Positions 43,378-51,664 of a stretch of 64,000 nt of DNA are shown here, in pieces (position 1 is the first letter of the stretch; each line of letters starts with the position of its first letter). This DNA comes from Actinosynnema sp040640215. GTDB lineage: Bacteria > Actinomycetota > Actinomycetes > Mycobacteriales > Pseudonocardiaceae. The notes under the pieces are model-generated. The model worked only from the letters and a program-made list of their open reading frames with translations, was not told where the DNA came from and made no database searches. The stretch is from assembly GCF_040640215.1 (NCBI RefSeq), contig NZ_JBFABG010000013.1, forward strand, positions 150,018 to 214,017, read 5' to 3'. A program made the translations under genes and the position numbers.

Positions 43378-44061
43378 ATGGACTACTCGGTACTTCTCGT
43401 CGAGGACGACGAGCACATCAGGCAGGCGCTCGGGCTGGCGCTGGGCGACGAGGGGTTCGCCGTTTCGGACGCGGTCTCCGGGGAGGACGCGTTGCGCGTG
43501 CTCGACCACGGGTCCTTCGACGTGGTGCTGCTGGACCTCATGCTGCCCGGCGTGGACGGGCTGGAGGTGTGCCGGACCCTGCGGGCGCGCGGAGACCTGC
43601 CGATCATCATCGTGACCGCCCGCACCGACACCGCCGACGTGATCGCCGGGCTGGAGGCGGGCGCGGACGACTACGTGACCAAACCGCTGGTGGCGGGTGA
43701 GCTGGCGGCGCGCATCCGGGCGCTGCTGCGGCGGCGCGGCGGCGGGCGGCAGGACGAGGTGCTGCGGTTCGGCGACGTGGAGGTCCGCCCGGACGTGGGC
43801 ACCGTGCAGCGCGCGGGGGTCGAGGTGCACCTGACCCGCACCGAATTCCGGCTGCTGGTGGAACTGGTGACGGCGGCGGGTCGGATCGTCACGCGCGAAC
43901 AGCTCCTGCAACGGGTGTGGGGCTACGACTACTTCGGGGACACGCGGTTGTTGGACGTGCACATCCGCCGGTTGCGCCGCAAGGTCGAACCCGACCCGGA
44001 CGACCCGACGCTGGTGCTCACCGTCCGGGGCGCGGGGTACCGGATCGACCCGGACCGATGA
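43378..44061 (+). CDS. OmpR-family response regulator (CseB-like)
   Basis: The 227-residue protein starts at the ATG at 43378. The receiver domain has the acidic pair in LLVEDDEH, the phospho-Asp in VVLLDLMLPG and the Lys in YVTKPL. The winged-helix output domain carries LTRTEFRLLVELV and VWGYDYFGDTRLLDVHIRRL. It is co-translated with the next gene (ATGA overlap), a sensor kinase. The pair resembles envelope-stress systems of the CseB/CseC type. Confidence 0.93.
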   Translation: MDYSVLLVEDDEHIRQALGLALGDEGFAVSDAVSGEDALRVLDHGSFDVVLLDLMLPGVDGLEVCRTLRARGDLPIIIVTARTDTADVIAGLEAGADDYVTKPLVAGELAARIRALLRRRGGGRQDEVLRFGDVEVRPDVGTVQRAGVEVHLTRTEFRLLVELVTAAGRIVTREQLLQRVWGYDYFGDTRLLDVHIRRLRRKVEPDPDDPTLVLTVRGAGYRIDPDR

Positions 44062-45434
44062 CCCGCGCGCGGGTGCCCCGCCTGTCCATGCGCTGGCGGG
44101 TCGCCGCCGCCCTGGGCATGGTCTCGCTGCTGGTCACCAGCACGCTCGCGGTCGGGGTGTGGAACCTCGCGTCGGGCTACATGCTGCGGCAGCGCGAGCA
44201 GAGCGCCATCCGCCAGGCGGAGGTCAACGCCCGCCTGGTCGACCGGTCGCTGCGCAACGGCTCCGAGGGGCTCACCGAGCTGCTGACCGGTCTGACCACC
44301 GGCCCGGACTCCACCATCCTGCTGTACCGGCCCGGCGAGGTCCTGACCAGCGGCCGGCAGATCAACACCGACGTCGTGCCGCGCCGGCTGATCGAGCTGG
44401 GCAGGCAGCACACCCCGGCGGCGCAGCGGCTCGTGGTGGACGGCGTCCCCGTGCTCGCCGTCACCCTGCCGATCCCGTCGGCCAACGGCGCGTACGTGGA
44501 GCTCGCCCCGCTCGCGCAGCTCGACCGCACGTTCCGGTTCCTGAGCGCGCTGCTCGTGGCGGGCACGATCATCGCCAGCCTGCTCGGCGTCGCGCTCGGG
44601 TCGTGGGCGAGCCGGCGGGCGCTGCGACCGCTGATCGAGTTGACGCGCGCCGCGTCCCGGATCGCGGGCGGCGACCTGCGCGCCCGGCTCCCGGCGCAGA
44701 CCGACCCGGACCTGACGCCGCTGGCCGTGACGTTCAACTCCACCGCCGAGGCGCTGGAGCAGCGGGCGATCAAGGACGCGCGCTTCGCGGGCGACGTCAG
44801 CCACGAGCTGCGGTCGCCGCTGACCACCATGGTCAACGCGGCGGCGGTGCTGCGGCGGCGGCGCGCGGAGGTGCCGGGGACGGCGGGCAAGGCGCTGGAG
44901 CTGCTGACCTCCGAGGTGGACCGGTTCGCCCGGATGGTGGTCGACCTGCTGGAGATCTCCCGCTCCGACCAGCGGCCCGAAGACCTGGCGCTGGAACCGA
45001 TCGACGTCGCGGCCCTGGTGCGCAACGTCGTCGCCGCGCGGCCCCACCGCCCGTTCGAACTGGACGCGGACCTGTCCGAGGTGCACGTGCTGGGCGAGCG
45101 GCGTCGGCTGGACCGGGTGGTGGTCAACCTCCTCGACAACGCCGAACGCCACGCGGGCGGCGCGGTGCGGGTCGCGGTGCTGCACCGTGCCGGCGTGGTC
45201 CGGCTGGAGGTCGACGACGCCGGGCCGGGCGTGCCCGAGGAGTTGCGGGAACGGATCTTCGACCGGTTCGACCGGGGGATGCGCGCCGGCAGCCGGGGTG
45301 GGGACACCGGCAGCGGCCTCGGTCTGTCCCTGGTCGTCCAGCACGTCCAGCGCCACCACGGTTCGGTGTGGACCGAACCCCGGCCCGGTGGCGGGGCGCG
45401 GTTCGTCGTGGAGATCCCGGAGGCGGACGGGTGA
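44058..45434 (+). CDS. Sensor histidine kinase (CseC-like)
   Basis: The 458-residue protein has two membrane helices (VAAALGMVSLLVTSTLAVGVW and LSALLVAGTIIASLLGVALG) around an extracytoplasmic sensor of about 130 residues. HAMP follows (LRPLIELTRAASRIAGGDL), then the phospho-His in DVSHELRSPLTTM, N-box VVNLLDNAERHAGG and G-box GSGLGLSLV. It senses an envelope signal and phosphorylates the regulator encoded before it. Confidence 0.93.
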   Translation: MTRARVPRLSMRWRVAAALGMVSLLVTSTLAVGVWNLASGYMLRQREQSAIRQAEVNARLVDRSLRNGSEGLTELLTGLTTGPDSTILLYRPGEVLTSGRQINTDVVPRRLIELGRQHTPAAQRLVVDGVPVLAVTLPIPSANGAYVELAPLAQLDRTFRFLSALLVAGTIIASLLGVALGSWASRRALRPLIELTRAASRIAGGDLRARLPAQTDPDLTPLAVTFNSTAEALEQRAIKDARFAGDVSHELRSPLTTMVNAAAVLRRRRAEVPGTAGKALELLTSEVDRFARMVVDLLEISRSDQRPEDLALEPIDVAALVRNVVAARPHRPFELDADLSEVHVLGERRRLDRVVVNLLDNAERHAGGAVRVAVLHRAGVVRLEVDDAGPGVPEELRERIFDRFDRGMRAGSRGGDTGSGLGLSLVVQHVQRHHGSVWTEPRPGGGARFVVEIPEADG

Positions 45435-45652
45435 GGGCGATCGTGGTCGCGGTGCTGGCGGCCGTGCTCACCGGGTGCGGGGTCACGGCGCAGGACGAAC
45501 CCGTCCCGCTGGTCACCTCGTCGGTGAGCACGGCCGCCACGCCCACGTTGACCCAGCGCCCCGACCCGTCGTCGTCCGGTTCCACGACCACGACTGCCAC
45601 GACCGGCACGGCCACGACGCCGCCCACCGTCGTCCCGACCGACGGGGGCTGA
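45431..45652 (+). CDS. Small lipoprotein
   Basis: The 73-residue protein starts at the GTG at 45431, overlapping the kinase stop. A lipobox, AVLTGCG, follows a short hydrophobic segment (IVVAVLAAVL). The mature part is Ser/Thr/Pro-rich. Lipoproteins beside CseB/CseC-type systems (CseA) tune the sensor; a similar job here is inference. Confidence 0.72.
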   Translation: MRAIVVAVLAAVLTGCGVTAQDEPVPLVTSSVSTAATPTLTQRPDPSSSGSTTTTATTGTATTPPTVVPTDGG

Positions 45653-45734
45653 ACGATCGTCAGCCACTCGTCAGGTCCGCTACCTGGCGTTTCACCGATG
45701 ATGGACGGATTCCGCAGAAAAAGCTGGGGGGAAC

Positions 45735-45959
45735 ATGCGCCCTGAGGACTTCACCGGGGACCTGCTCTGCACAGAGGTCGCCGTCCGCCTCGCCGCCGAG
45801 TTCGGCGGCACGTTGTCGCGCAAGGTCGTGACCACGACCGTGCTGCACGCCCGCCTCGACCTCCACGGCCAAGTCGTGCCCGAGGCCCTCGGCGAGATGC
45901 TGCACCGCCTGGCGCACCACCGGCTCGGCTGCCTGCGCGCATCGGCGAGGGTCACGTGA
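45735..45959 (+). CDS. Small hypothetical protein
   Basis: The 74-residue protein starts at the ATG at 45735, with a GGGGGGAAC ribosome site. It appears helical (TEVAVRLAAEFGGTLSRKVV, ALGEMLHRLAHHRLG), similar in size to the small helical proteins found next to SRPBCC genes. Its stop overlaps the next gene by four bases, so the two are coupled. Confidence 0.68.
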   Translation: MRPEDFTGDLLCTEVAVRLAAEFGGTLSRKVVTTTVLHARLDLHGQVVPEALGEMLHRLAHHRLGCLRASARVT

Positions 45960-46423
45960 CCGGTGCGGAGGTGGCGACCGTGACCCGGACCGTGCCCGCC
46001 GGCGCGGACGCCGTCTTCGACGTGGTGACCGACCTGGAGCACCTGTCGTCGTGGCTGCCCCCCGGGGTGGAGGTGGAGCGGTACGGGCCGAACCTGGTCC
46101 GGCTGTGGACCGACCTGGACGAGGGGGTCGAGCGGGTGGTCCTGATCGACTGGGAAGACCTGCGGGTCGAGTGGGGCGGCGAGCTGACGCCCGCCTACTC
46201 CGGGCGGCTGCGGGTGCTGCGCGTCGCCGTGGACCGCAGCGCCGTCACCGTCGACCTCACCGGCCCGGCCGGGATGCCCCGCCACCGCGTGGAGCGGTGG
46301 GCCGAACAGGCGCTGGACGGCCTGGCCACGACGGTCCGGGTGGAACCTCGCGCCGTGCCCTGGTTTCCGCCCCGGTCGTCGGACGACGACCGGCACCGCA
46401 CGTGGTCGACGGCGGCACCGTAG
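45956..46423 (+). CDS. SRPBCC family protein
   Basis: The 155-residue protein starts at the GTG at 45956. It has the START-like opening VTRTVPAGADAVFDVVTDLEHLSSWLP cut here into VTRTVPAGADAVFDV and LEHLSSWLPPGVEVE, with the expected beta strands (VERVVLIDW, VTVDLTGPAG) and a final helix (VERWAEQALDGLATTV). Hydrophobic-ligand binding is typical of the fold. Function unknown. It ends at a strong bidirectional hairpin. Confidence 0.8.
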   Translation: MTGAEVATVTRTVPAGADAVFDVVTDLEHLSSWLPPGVEVERYGPNLVRLWTDLDEGVERVVLIDWEDLRVEWGGELTPAYSGRLRVLRVAVDRSAVTVDLTGPAGMPRHRVERWAEQALDGLATTVRVEPRAVPWFPPRSSDDDRHRTWSTAAP

Positions 46424-46474
46424 GCGGACCGACCGCAGCCGCCGCACCGTCCACAACGGTCTTCGCGAGCCACG

Positions 46475-46516
46475 GCACCGGTGCGGGGACGAGCCGTGGC
46501 CCGTCCCCGCACCGGT
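46475..46516. terminator. Bidirectional terminator hairpin
   Basis: CACCGGTGCGGGGACG (46475-46490) pairs perfectly over 16 bp with CGTCCCCGCACCGGTG (46501-46516). It lies between converging genes and can stop transcription from both sides. Confidence 0.85.
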
Positions 46517-46520
46517 GACA

Positions 46521-47195
46521 TCAGCCGCGTGCGTCGCGAGCGATCGTCTGGCCCGACCCGCGAGCGTGGTCGGCCACGTCGGAGGACGCGCCCTTGGCGT
46601 GCTCGGCGGTGGCCTGGGCAGCCTCGCCCGCCGTCTGCTTGACCTCCTGGACGGCCCCCTGCACGGACTCCCCGACCTCGTCCTTGAGCCGTTGACCGGA
46701 CTCGGCGACGGCTTCCTTGACCGGCTCCAGGTACTCCGCGGCCCGATCGCCGACCTCGCGCACCGCGTCCTGCTCGACGCGGGTCGCGGGCAGCAGCGAC
46801 GCGGCGAGCAGCCCCGCCCCGAAGGCGACCAGGCCGGCGGCGAGCGGGTTGCCCTGGGCCTGGCGCATCGCCTGTTCGGGGGCCTCGCGCACCGCCCGCG
46901 TCGCCTGGTCGGCCGTGTCCGACACGGCCTCGGCCGCGCTGTGCGCCTTGTCCTGCACGGCCTGCAACGCGCCGTTCGCGGGCTGCTGCCCGCCGGCGGG
47001 GGCGCGGTACGTCGGCTGCTGCACGGTGCCCATCACCTTCTCCCTGATGGCGGTCAGTCCTCGGCGCACGTTCTCGGTGCGCCGCTGGGCGATGCGCTTC
47101 GGGCTCGTGCGGTCCACGATCCGGTTCGTGTCGGCCACGAGTTCCGCGCGGGTCTGGTCGATCTCCCGCCTTATTTCGTCGGGTGACGTGCCCAT
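46521..47195 (-). CDS. DUF3618 protein
   Basis: The 224-residue protein starts at the ATG at 47195 behind AAGGAGG, a strong ribosome site. The first 30 residues (TSPDEIRREIDQTRAELVAD) are the DUF3618 signature. A hydrophobic segment (PLAAGLVAFGAGLLAASLLP) lies near residue 125, followed by Ala/Glu/Lys-rich helices (AVQEVKQTAGEAAQATAEHA). It probably sits at the inner membrane and belongs to an operon with the holin-like and helical proteins before it. Confidence 0.87.
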   Translation of the reverse strand: MGTSPDEIRREIDQTRAELVADTNRIVDRTSPKRIAQRRTENVRRGLTAIREKVMGTVQQPTYRAPAGGQQPANGALQAVQDKAHSAAEAVSDTADQATRAVREAPEQAMRQAQGNPLAAGLVAFGAGLLAASLLPATRVEQDAVREVGDRAAEYLEPVKEAVAESGQRLKDEVGESVQGAVQEVKQTAGEAAQATAEHAKGASSDVADHARGSGQTIARDARG

Positions 47196-47602
47196 TCCAC
47201 GTCCTCCTTCAGGGTGTCGATGGTGCGTTCCGGCTTGGGGGAAACGGACTTGAGCCGGGAGCGGCCCGCGCTGAACAGCGCCGCGCCCGCGATGCCCCAG
47301 AGGACGGCGACGATCAGCGTCGCCCACCCCAGGCCCACCAGGTGGGCCAAGCCGAACGCCAGGGCGAAGCTGAGCAGGACCGCCGTCATGTACCCGGCGA
47401 ACCCCGCCGCTCCGAGCATCCCGGCGGCCTTGCCGGCCTTGGTCGCCTCCTCGCGGATCTCGGCCTTGGCCAGTTCCAGCTCCTGCCGCATCAACCGCGA
47501 CAGGTCGGTGGCGAGCTCGCCGACCAGGTCACCGAGCGACGACGCGTCCTGCTCGGCCGGCGGCACCGCCGCGCGCGGGAAGCCCGGGTCAGGGCTGGAC
47601 AT
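47171..47602 (-). CDS. Actinobacterial holin-X (phage holin superfamily) membrane protein
   Basis: The 143-residue protein has an amphipathic N-terminal helix (LGDLVGELATDLSRLMRQEL, then ELAKAEIREEATKAGKAAG) and two membrane segments (AVLLSFALAFGLAHLVGLGW and TLIVAVLWGIAGAALF). This is the pattern of Phage_holin_3_6 (PF07332), which in actinobacteria is usually chromosomal and not phage-related. It overlaps the next gene by 25 bases. Confidence 0.85.
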   Translation of the reverse strand: MSSPDPGFPRAAVPPAEQDASSLGDLVGELATDLSRLMRQELELAKAEIREEATKAGKAAGMLGAAGFAGYMTAVLLSFALAFGLAHLVGLGWATLIVAVLWGIAGAALFSAGRSRLKSVSPKPERTIDTLKEDVEWARHPTK

Positions 47603-48341
47603 GCGCGGCACCCCCACCCGGCGTCCCGTGTCGCGGGGCCTGGGGCGCGTGGGGGCCGTCGGTCGGGTAACCGACGGGCGGCACCACGGCACCGGGCGCT
47701 CCGGGCACCGCACCGACCGGCGGCGGTGGCGCGTCGTACGCCGGCGGCTCGGGCACGACGGCCGGCCGCGCGCTCTGGGTGCCCGGTTCGGCGTGCCGTG
47801 GCGCGTCCGGCCGTCCGCCCTGGTCCTGCCGCGCGTCCGAAGAGCTGTTCGCGCTCTTCACCACGCGTCCGACCAGGAACCCCGCGACGACGGCACCGAT
47901 CAGGAAGGCACCGGGCTTGCGCCGGGCGAAGTCCTGGGTGGTCTCCAGGAGGCCGCTCGCGCCGCGCTCGTCGAGGAACCGCGCGGCCTGCCGGCCGGTG
48001 TCCGCGACCTGGCGCAGCGCGTTGCCCGCCGGCGAGTCGTCGGAGGAGTGCTCGGCCATCGAGGACAGCTCGTCGGCGATCTTGCCGATCCCCTGGGACA
48101 CGCGTCGTGCCTGCTCGTCGGCCTCGCGGGCCACGCGCTCGCGCACGTCCCCGACGACCTGGCCGACCTGGTGCTTCGTCTCCCGGGCGACGTGCCTGGT
48201 CTGCTCCTTCGCGGTGGAAGCGACGTCCGCCGCCGCGTCCTTCGCGTGGTGGGCGACGGCGCTGCCCTCCTGTGACGCTGTGGAAGCGACCGTTCCCACC
48301 GTGCTGTCCGACCCAGCGGACTGGCTTCGGAAGTCAGTCAC
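47589..48341 (-). CDS. Helical membrane-associated protein
   Basis: The 250-residue protein starts at the GTG at 48341 behind GGAGGGAG. Residues 20-140 form charged amphipathic helices (AKDAAADVASTAKEQTRHVA, VAREADEQARRVSQGIGKIA). GAFLIGAVVAGFLVGRVV is a single membrane helix. The end is Pro-rich. No family recognised beyond similarity to apolipoprotein-like and LEA-like helices. It heads the three-gene envelope operon. Confidence 0.8.
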   Translation of the reverse strand: MTDFRSQSAGSDSTVGTVASTASQEGSAVAHHAKDAAADVASTAKEQTRHVARETKHQVGQVVGDVRERVAREADEQARRVSQGIGKIADELSSMAEHSSDDSPAGNALRQVADTGRQAARFLDERGASGLLETTQDFARRKPGAFLIGAVVAGFLVGRVVKSANSSSDARQDQGGRPDAPRHAEPGTQSARPAVVPEPPAYDAPPPPVGAVPGAPGAVVPPVGYPTDGPHAPQAPRHGTPGGGAAHVQP

Positions 48342-48597
48342 CGCTGCTCCCTCCGTAGTTGTTCTCGCTCTCGGTGGGCGATGTACCCGGACAGGACCGA
48401 AGAACACCTCGCTCGGCCCATAACGCCACAATTGGTTGAGTCAGGCGTGAGCGGGCACCCCGGGCGGTCAGGCCGACAACCCCTCACCGACGCGAATAGT
48501 CCCCACGTCCGGCGGGCGGGCGTCGTGTCCCCCGTCCGCGAACCAGATCGCCGGCGGACTCGTGTTTGGAGCCGGGCCAGCAGGTTACTCACAGCGC

Positions 48598-49119
48598 ATG
48601 TCGATGGCAGGAGTTCTCGCCCGCATCAAATCGGACTACTCGCAGGGCGAGCCTCGACCGCTGGGCGGCTACCTCCGCGCGATGAGCGCGTACGCCGGAC
48701 TCGTCGGGGCGGCGGTGGCGGTGGGCACGACGCGGGGTGCCCGGGTGCCGGAGCGGTTCTCGTGGAACGACACGTTCCTGGTGTCGGTGGCCGCGCACAA
48801 AGCGGGCAGGCTGCTGAACAAGAGCGCGGTGGCCAGCCCGTTGCGGGCACCGTTCACCCGGTTCGAGGGGTCCGCCGGCGAGGGCGAGGTGGCCGAATCC
48901 GTGCCGTCCTCGGGAAACCACCAACACGCCGTCGGCGAGCTGCTGACCTGCCCCTTCTGCTCCGGTGTCTGGTTGGCCACGGCCTTCACCGCCGGACTCG
49001 TGCTGGCACCCCGGGCAACCCGCCTGGTCGCTACCACCCTGGCGGTCGTCGCGGGATCGGATTTCCTGCACCTGGCGTACGACGCCGCGAAGAACGCCGG
49101 GCGGGATTCCGGCGGGTGA
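48598..49119 (+). CDS. DUF1360 protein
   Basis: The 173-residue protein starts at the ATG at 48598 (a second ATG lies two codons on). Features are YAGLVGAAVAVGTTRG, the motif ELLTCPFCSGVWLA and the final helix VAGSDFLHLAYDAAKNA. TCPFCSGVW is the DUF1360 signature and may form a thiol or metal site. Two to three membrane segments are likely. Function unknown. Confidence 0.88.
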   Translation: MSMAGVLARIKSDYSQGEPRPLGGYLRAMSAYAGLVGAAVAVGTTRGARVPERFSWNDTFLVSVAAHKAGRLLNKSAVASPLRAPFTRFEGSAGEGEVAESVPSSGNHQHAVGELLTCPFCSGVWLATAFTAGLVLAPRATRLVATTLAVVAGSDFLHLAYDAAKNAGRDSGG

Positions 49120-49185
49120 TCCCCGCGCGGCCGGGAAACTCCCCGTGACCGACCCCTTCACCGCACGACGAACGGAGGCGAGCAC

Positions 49186-49341
49186 ATGAGCGGCCGAGAC
49201 GACGGACCCGATCCGGAAGGCGTCGACGATCCCGAGGAGTTCGCCGAAGAGGTGGGCATCGACCCCACTCCTCAAGAGGTCGATCAGTACCTCGAACTGG
49301 CGGAGGACACCCCGCCGGTCGCGGGCGAGCCGAAAACCTGA
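49186..49341 (+). CDS. Small acidic protein
   Basis: A 51-residue frame from the ATG at 49186 (GGAGG 8 bases before) to the TGA at 49341 reads MSGRDDGPDPEGVDDPEEFA, then EEVGIDPTPQEVDQYLELAED. It is very acidic and ends AGEPKT. It lies 66 bp after the DUF1360 gene on the same strand. Similar tiny acidic proteins occur next to DUF5709 genes; function unknown. Confidence 0.72.
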   Translation: MSGRDDGPDPEGVDDPEEFAEEVGIDPTPQEVDQYLELAEDTPPVAGEPKT

Positions 49342-49388
49342 AGCGCGGTCACGACTGACAGCGGACGACTGCGCACACCGCCGAGAGC

Positions 49389-49415
49389 GGGGCCCGGACG
49401 GTGGGTCCGGGCCCC
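49389..49415. terminator. Bidirectional terminator hairpin
   Basis: GGGGCCCGGAC (49389-49399) pairs with GTCCGGGCCCC (49405-49415) with a 5-base loop, between converging genes. Confidence 0.82.
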
Positions 49416-49419
49416 GCGC

Positions 49420-49857
49420 TCAGTTCTCGTCCACGGCGTCCGGTGTGCGCATCGCCTCCGCCACCGAACCGCCCGGCTCGTCCGCGAGCTGCCCGCGTTC
49501 AGCGGCCTCGCGGTGGACCTCCTCGTCGTAGGCGTCCGGAGCATCGAGGCTGACCACGTCGTCGCGGGACAGGTCCCCCGCACCGGGTTCCCCGGCGGCG
49601 ACGGGCCGGACATCGGGTTGCTCTTCCGCCAACCGGTCGTCCAGCGGACGCGGGTGGGCCTGCTCGTACGCCGTCATGCCGTACTTGTCGGCCGCCGTCC
49701 ACCGCTCGGGCGGGTCCATCCCGGCTTCCAGCGGGTCGAGCTTGAGGCGGTCCTCGTCCAGGTCCTCCGCGCTGCTCAACGCGGCCGGATCGGTCTCGAC
49801 GGGGTCCGGTGACCCGGTGTCGTGCGGCGGGTCCGGGGTCTCGAAGTCGCTCGTCAA
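49420..49857 (-). CDS. DUF5709 protein
   Basis: The 145-residue protein starts at the TTG at 49857 behind GAGGAACC. It is acidic and Pro-rich. DPLEAGMDPPERWTAADKYG and MTAYEQAHPRPLDDRLAEEQ fit the DUF5709 family. Probably soluble, possibly a stress protein. Function unknown. Confidence 0.85.
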   Translation of the reverse strand: MTSDFETPDPPHDTGSPDPVETDPAALSSAEDLDEDRLKLDPLEAGMDPPERWTAADKYGMTAYEQAHPRPLDDRLAEEQPDVRPVAAGEPGAGDLSRDDVVSLDAPDAYDEEVHREAAERGQLADEPGGSVAEAMRTPDAVDEN

Positions 49858-50058
49858 GGTTCCTCCTCAGCAGGGCCGTCCGGGGGCACCGAGCCCCCGA
49901 CCGCCACGGCAGGTGTTGCCCCGGACGGAGGACCCCAAACAAGGGCCCGCCGACAGGAACCAGCCGGGTGACATCCGGGTTCCGCCGCGCACGGGAGGTA
50001 GTCACCCCTCGATCGGCGTCATCGGTTTGGGCACCTCGACCAGGGTTACCACTGCCTC

Positions 50059-50532
50059 ATGAGACTGCCCACGGCGGCGTTGGTGCTCGGACTCGGTGTC
50101 GGCGGGTTCATCGACGGCATCGTCATCCACCAGATCCTCGGCTGGCACCACATGCTCTCCGGCTGGTACCCGCCGACCGACGAGCACAACTTGCACGTCA
50201 ACATGGTGGGCGATGGCCTGTTCCACCTGCTGTGCCTGCTGCTGGTGATCGCGGGCATCGTGCTGCTCAACCGCGCTCCCCGGTTGACCGGGCGGCGGCT
50301 GTGGGGCGGCATGGCGGCGGGATGGGGGACGTTCAACCTGGTGGAGGGCCTGGTCAACCACCTGGTGCTGGGCGTGCACCACGTCCGGCACGGACCGCAC
50401 GAGCTCCACTACGACCTGGCCTTCCTGCTCCTGGGTGTCGCGTTGCTGGTCGGCGGCGCACTCCTCGCCCGCTCCGGCGATCACCGGTCCGACCACCTCA
50501 GGCGCGCCGGCGACGTCGACTCCGAGGGATGA
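50059..50532 (+). CDS. DUF2243 membrane protein
   Basis: The 157-residue protein has four membrane segments (ALVLGLGVGGFIDGIVIHQI, LLCLLLVIAGIVLL, a third around LVNHLVLG and LAFLLLGVALLVGGALLA) and many histidines on the faces (HQILGWHHML, HHVRHGPHELHYD). That combination marks DUF2243. A metal or haem role is possible but unproven. Confidence 0.88.
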   Translation: MRLPTAALVLGLGVGGFIDGIVIHQILGWHHMLSGWYPPTDEHNLHVNMVGDGLFHLLCLLLVIAGIVLLNRAPRLTGRRLWGGMAAGWGTFNLVEGLVNHLVLGVHHVRHGPHELHYDLAFLLLGVALLVGGALLARSGDHRSDHLRRAGDVDSEG

Positions 50533-50572
50533 ATCACGGCGCGGTGGGCATCCCTGCGCTGTGACACCAGAG

Positions 50573-51553
50573 ATGAGCGTCGGGACAGAGGTGTCCTGCG
50601 TGGTTCCGCTGCGCTGGAGTGACGATCGTGATCTCGACGAGTTCACCGGCTACCTGCGGTGGCTCGCGAGCCGATGCGAGGTGGTCGTCGCGGACGGTTC
50701 GCCGGCAGCCCTGTTCGAACGTCACGCACAGGAGTGGTCGGGGTGGCTCACCCACCTCCGGGTGACGCCGACACCCGGTCCCCACAACGGGAAGGTGGCC
50801 GGGGTGTGCGCGGGAATCCACGCCGCCGCGCACGAGAAGGTGATCATCGCCGACGACGACGTGCGCTACGACGACACCGCGCTGCGGCGCGTCGGCGAGG
50901 TGCTCGACGGTGCGGATCTCGTGGTGCCGCAGAACTACTTCAGCGCTTGGCCGTGGCACGCCCGGTGGGACACCGCGCGGACCTTGCTGAACCGGGCGTT
51001 CTCCGGCGACTACCCGGGCACGTACGGAATCCGGCGCGCGGTGTTCCTGGGGATGGGCGGCTACCGCGACGACGTGCTGTTCGAAAACCTGGAGTTGATG
51101 CGCACCGTGCGGGTCGCGGGCGGTCGGGTGGCGAACGTCCCGGACCTGTTCGTCCGCCGCAATCCCCCGACGGCCCGCCACTTCCGGTCGCAGCGCGTGC
51201 GCCAGGCCTACGACAGCCTGGCCCAGCCGGCGCGGTACTGCGTCGAGCTCCTCGTGCTGCCCACCGTGGGCTGGGCGGTCCTGCGGCACCGGACCGCCCG
51301 GGTGACGGGGGTGCTCGCCGTGGCCGGGATCGCGCTGGCCGAGTGGGGCCGACGTCGGCAGCGCGGGACCAGCGTCTACCCCGCCACCACCGCCGCGTTC
51401 GCCCCGTTGTGGATCGCAGAGCGCGGGGTGTGCGCGTGGATCGCCCTCGTCCGGCGTCTCCTGCTCGGCGGGGTGCGCTACCACGGCGGACGCCTGCCCA
51501 CGGCCGCGCACTCCACGCGCTGGCTGGCCAGGCACCGGGCGTCCCGAGGGTGA
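50573..51553 (+). CDS. Family 2 glycosyltransferase-like protein
   Basis: The 326-residue protein starts at the ATG at 50573; a GTG at 50561 is possible. GT-A features are EVVVADGSP, HEKVIIADDDVRYDDTALR (the DxD metal site in ADDDV) and GGYRDDVLFENLELMRTVR. Two hydrophobic segments near the C-terminus (LPTVGWAVLRH and TGVLAVAGIALAEWG) place it at the membrane. Donor and acceptor are unknown. No other polysaccharide genes lie beside it. Confidence 0.85.
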   Translation: MSVGTEVSCVVPLRWSDDRDLDEFTGYLRWLASRCEVVVADGSPAALFERHAQEWSGWLTHLRVTPTPGPHNGKVAGVCAGIHAAAHEKVIIADDDVRYDDTALRRVGEVLDGADLVVPQNYFSAWPWHARWDTARTLLNRAFSGDYPGTYGIRRAVFLGMGGYRDDVLFENLELMRTVRVAGGRVANVPDLFVRRNPPTARHFRSQRVRQAYDSLAQPARYCVELLVLPTVGWAVLRHRTARVTGVLAVAGIALAEWGRRRQRGTSVYPATTAAFAPLWIAERGVCAWIALVRRLLLGGVRYHGGRLPTAAHSTRWLARHRASRG

Positions 51554-51600
51554 CGAGCGGCGTGCCCGCCCGGTCACGTTGGGCCATCCGGACGTAGCTG

Positions 51601-51612
51601 TGGTCTAGACCT
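51601..51612. promoter_or_regulatory. DasR-type site (dre) 1
   Basis: TGGTCTAGACCT fits the DasR responsive element TGGTCTAGACCA with one mismatch. It lies 53 bp upstream of the chitinase start. Confidence 0.7.
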
Positions 51613-51622
51613 CGATCTAGCG

Positions 51623-51634
51623 TGGTCTATACCA
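51623..51634. promoter_or_regulatory. DasR-type site (dre) 2
   Basis: TGGTCTATACCA is a second dre-like site, 22 bp after the first, two helical turns away. Paired sites of this kind are known before Streptomyces chitinase genes. Confidence 0.75.
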
Positions 51635-51664
51635 GTCGTCGCAGCTGTCAGTACGAGGAGAAGC

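Noticed and set aside
47171..47602. Prophage remnant suggested by the holin-like gene
   Set aside because: The holin-X family is widespread in actinobacterial chromosomes and no other phage gene is nearby.
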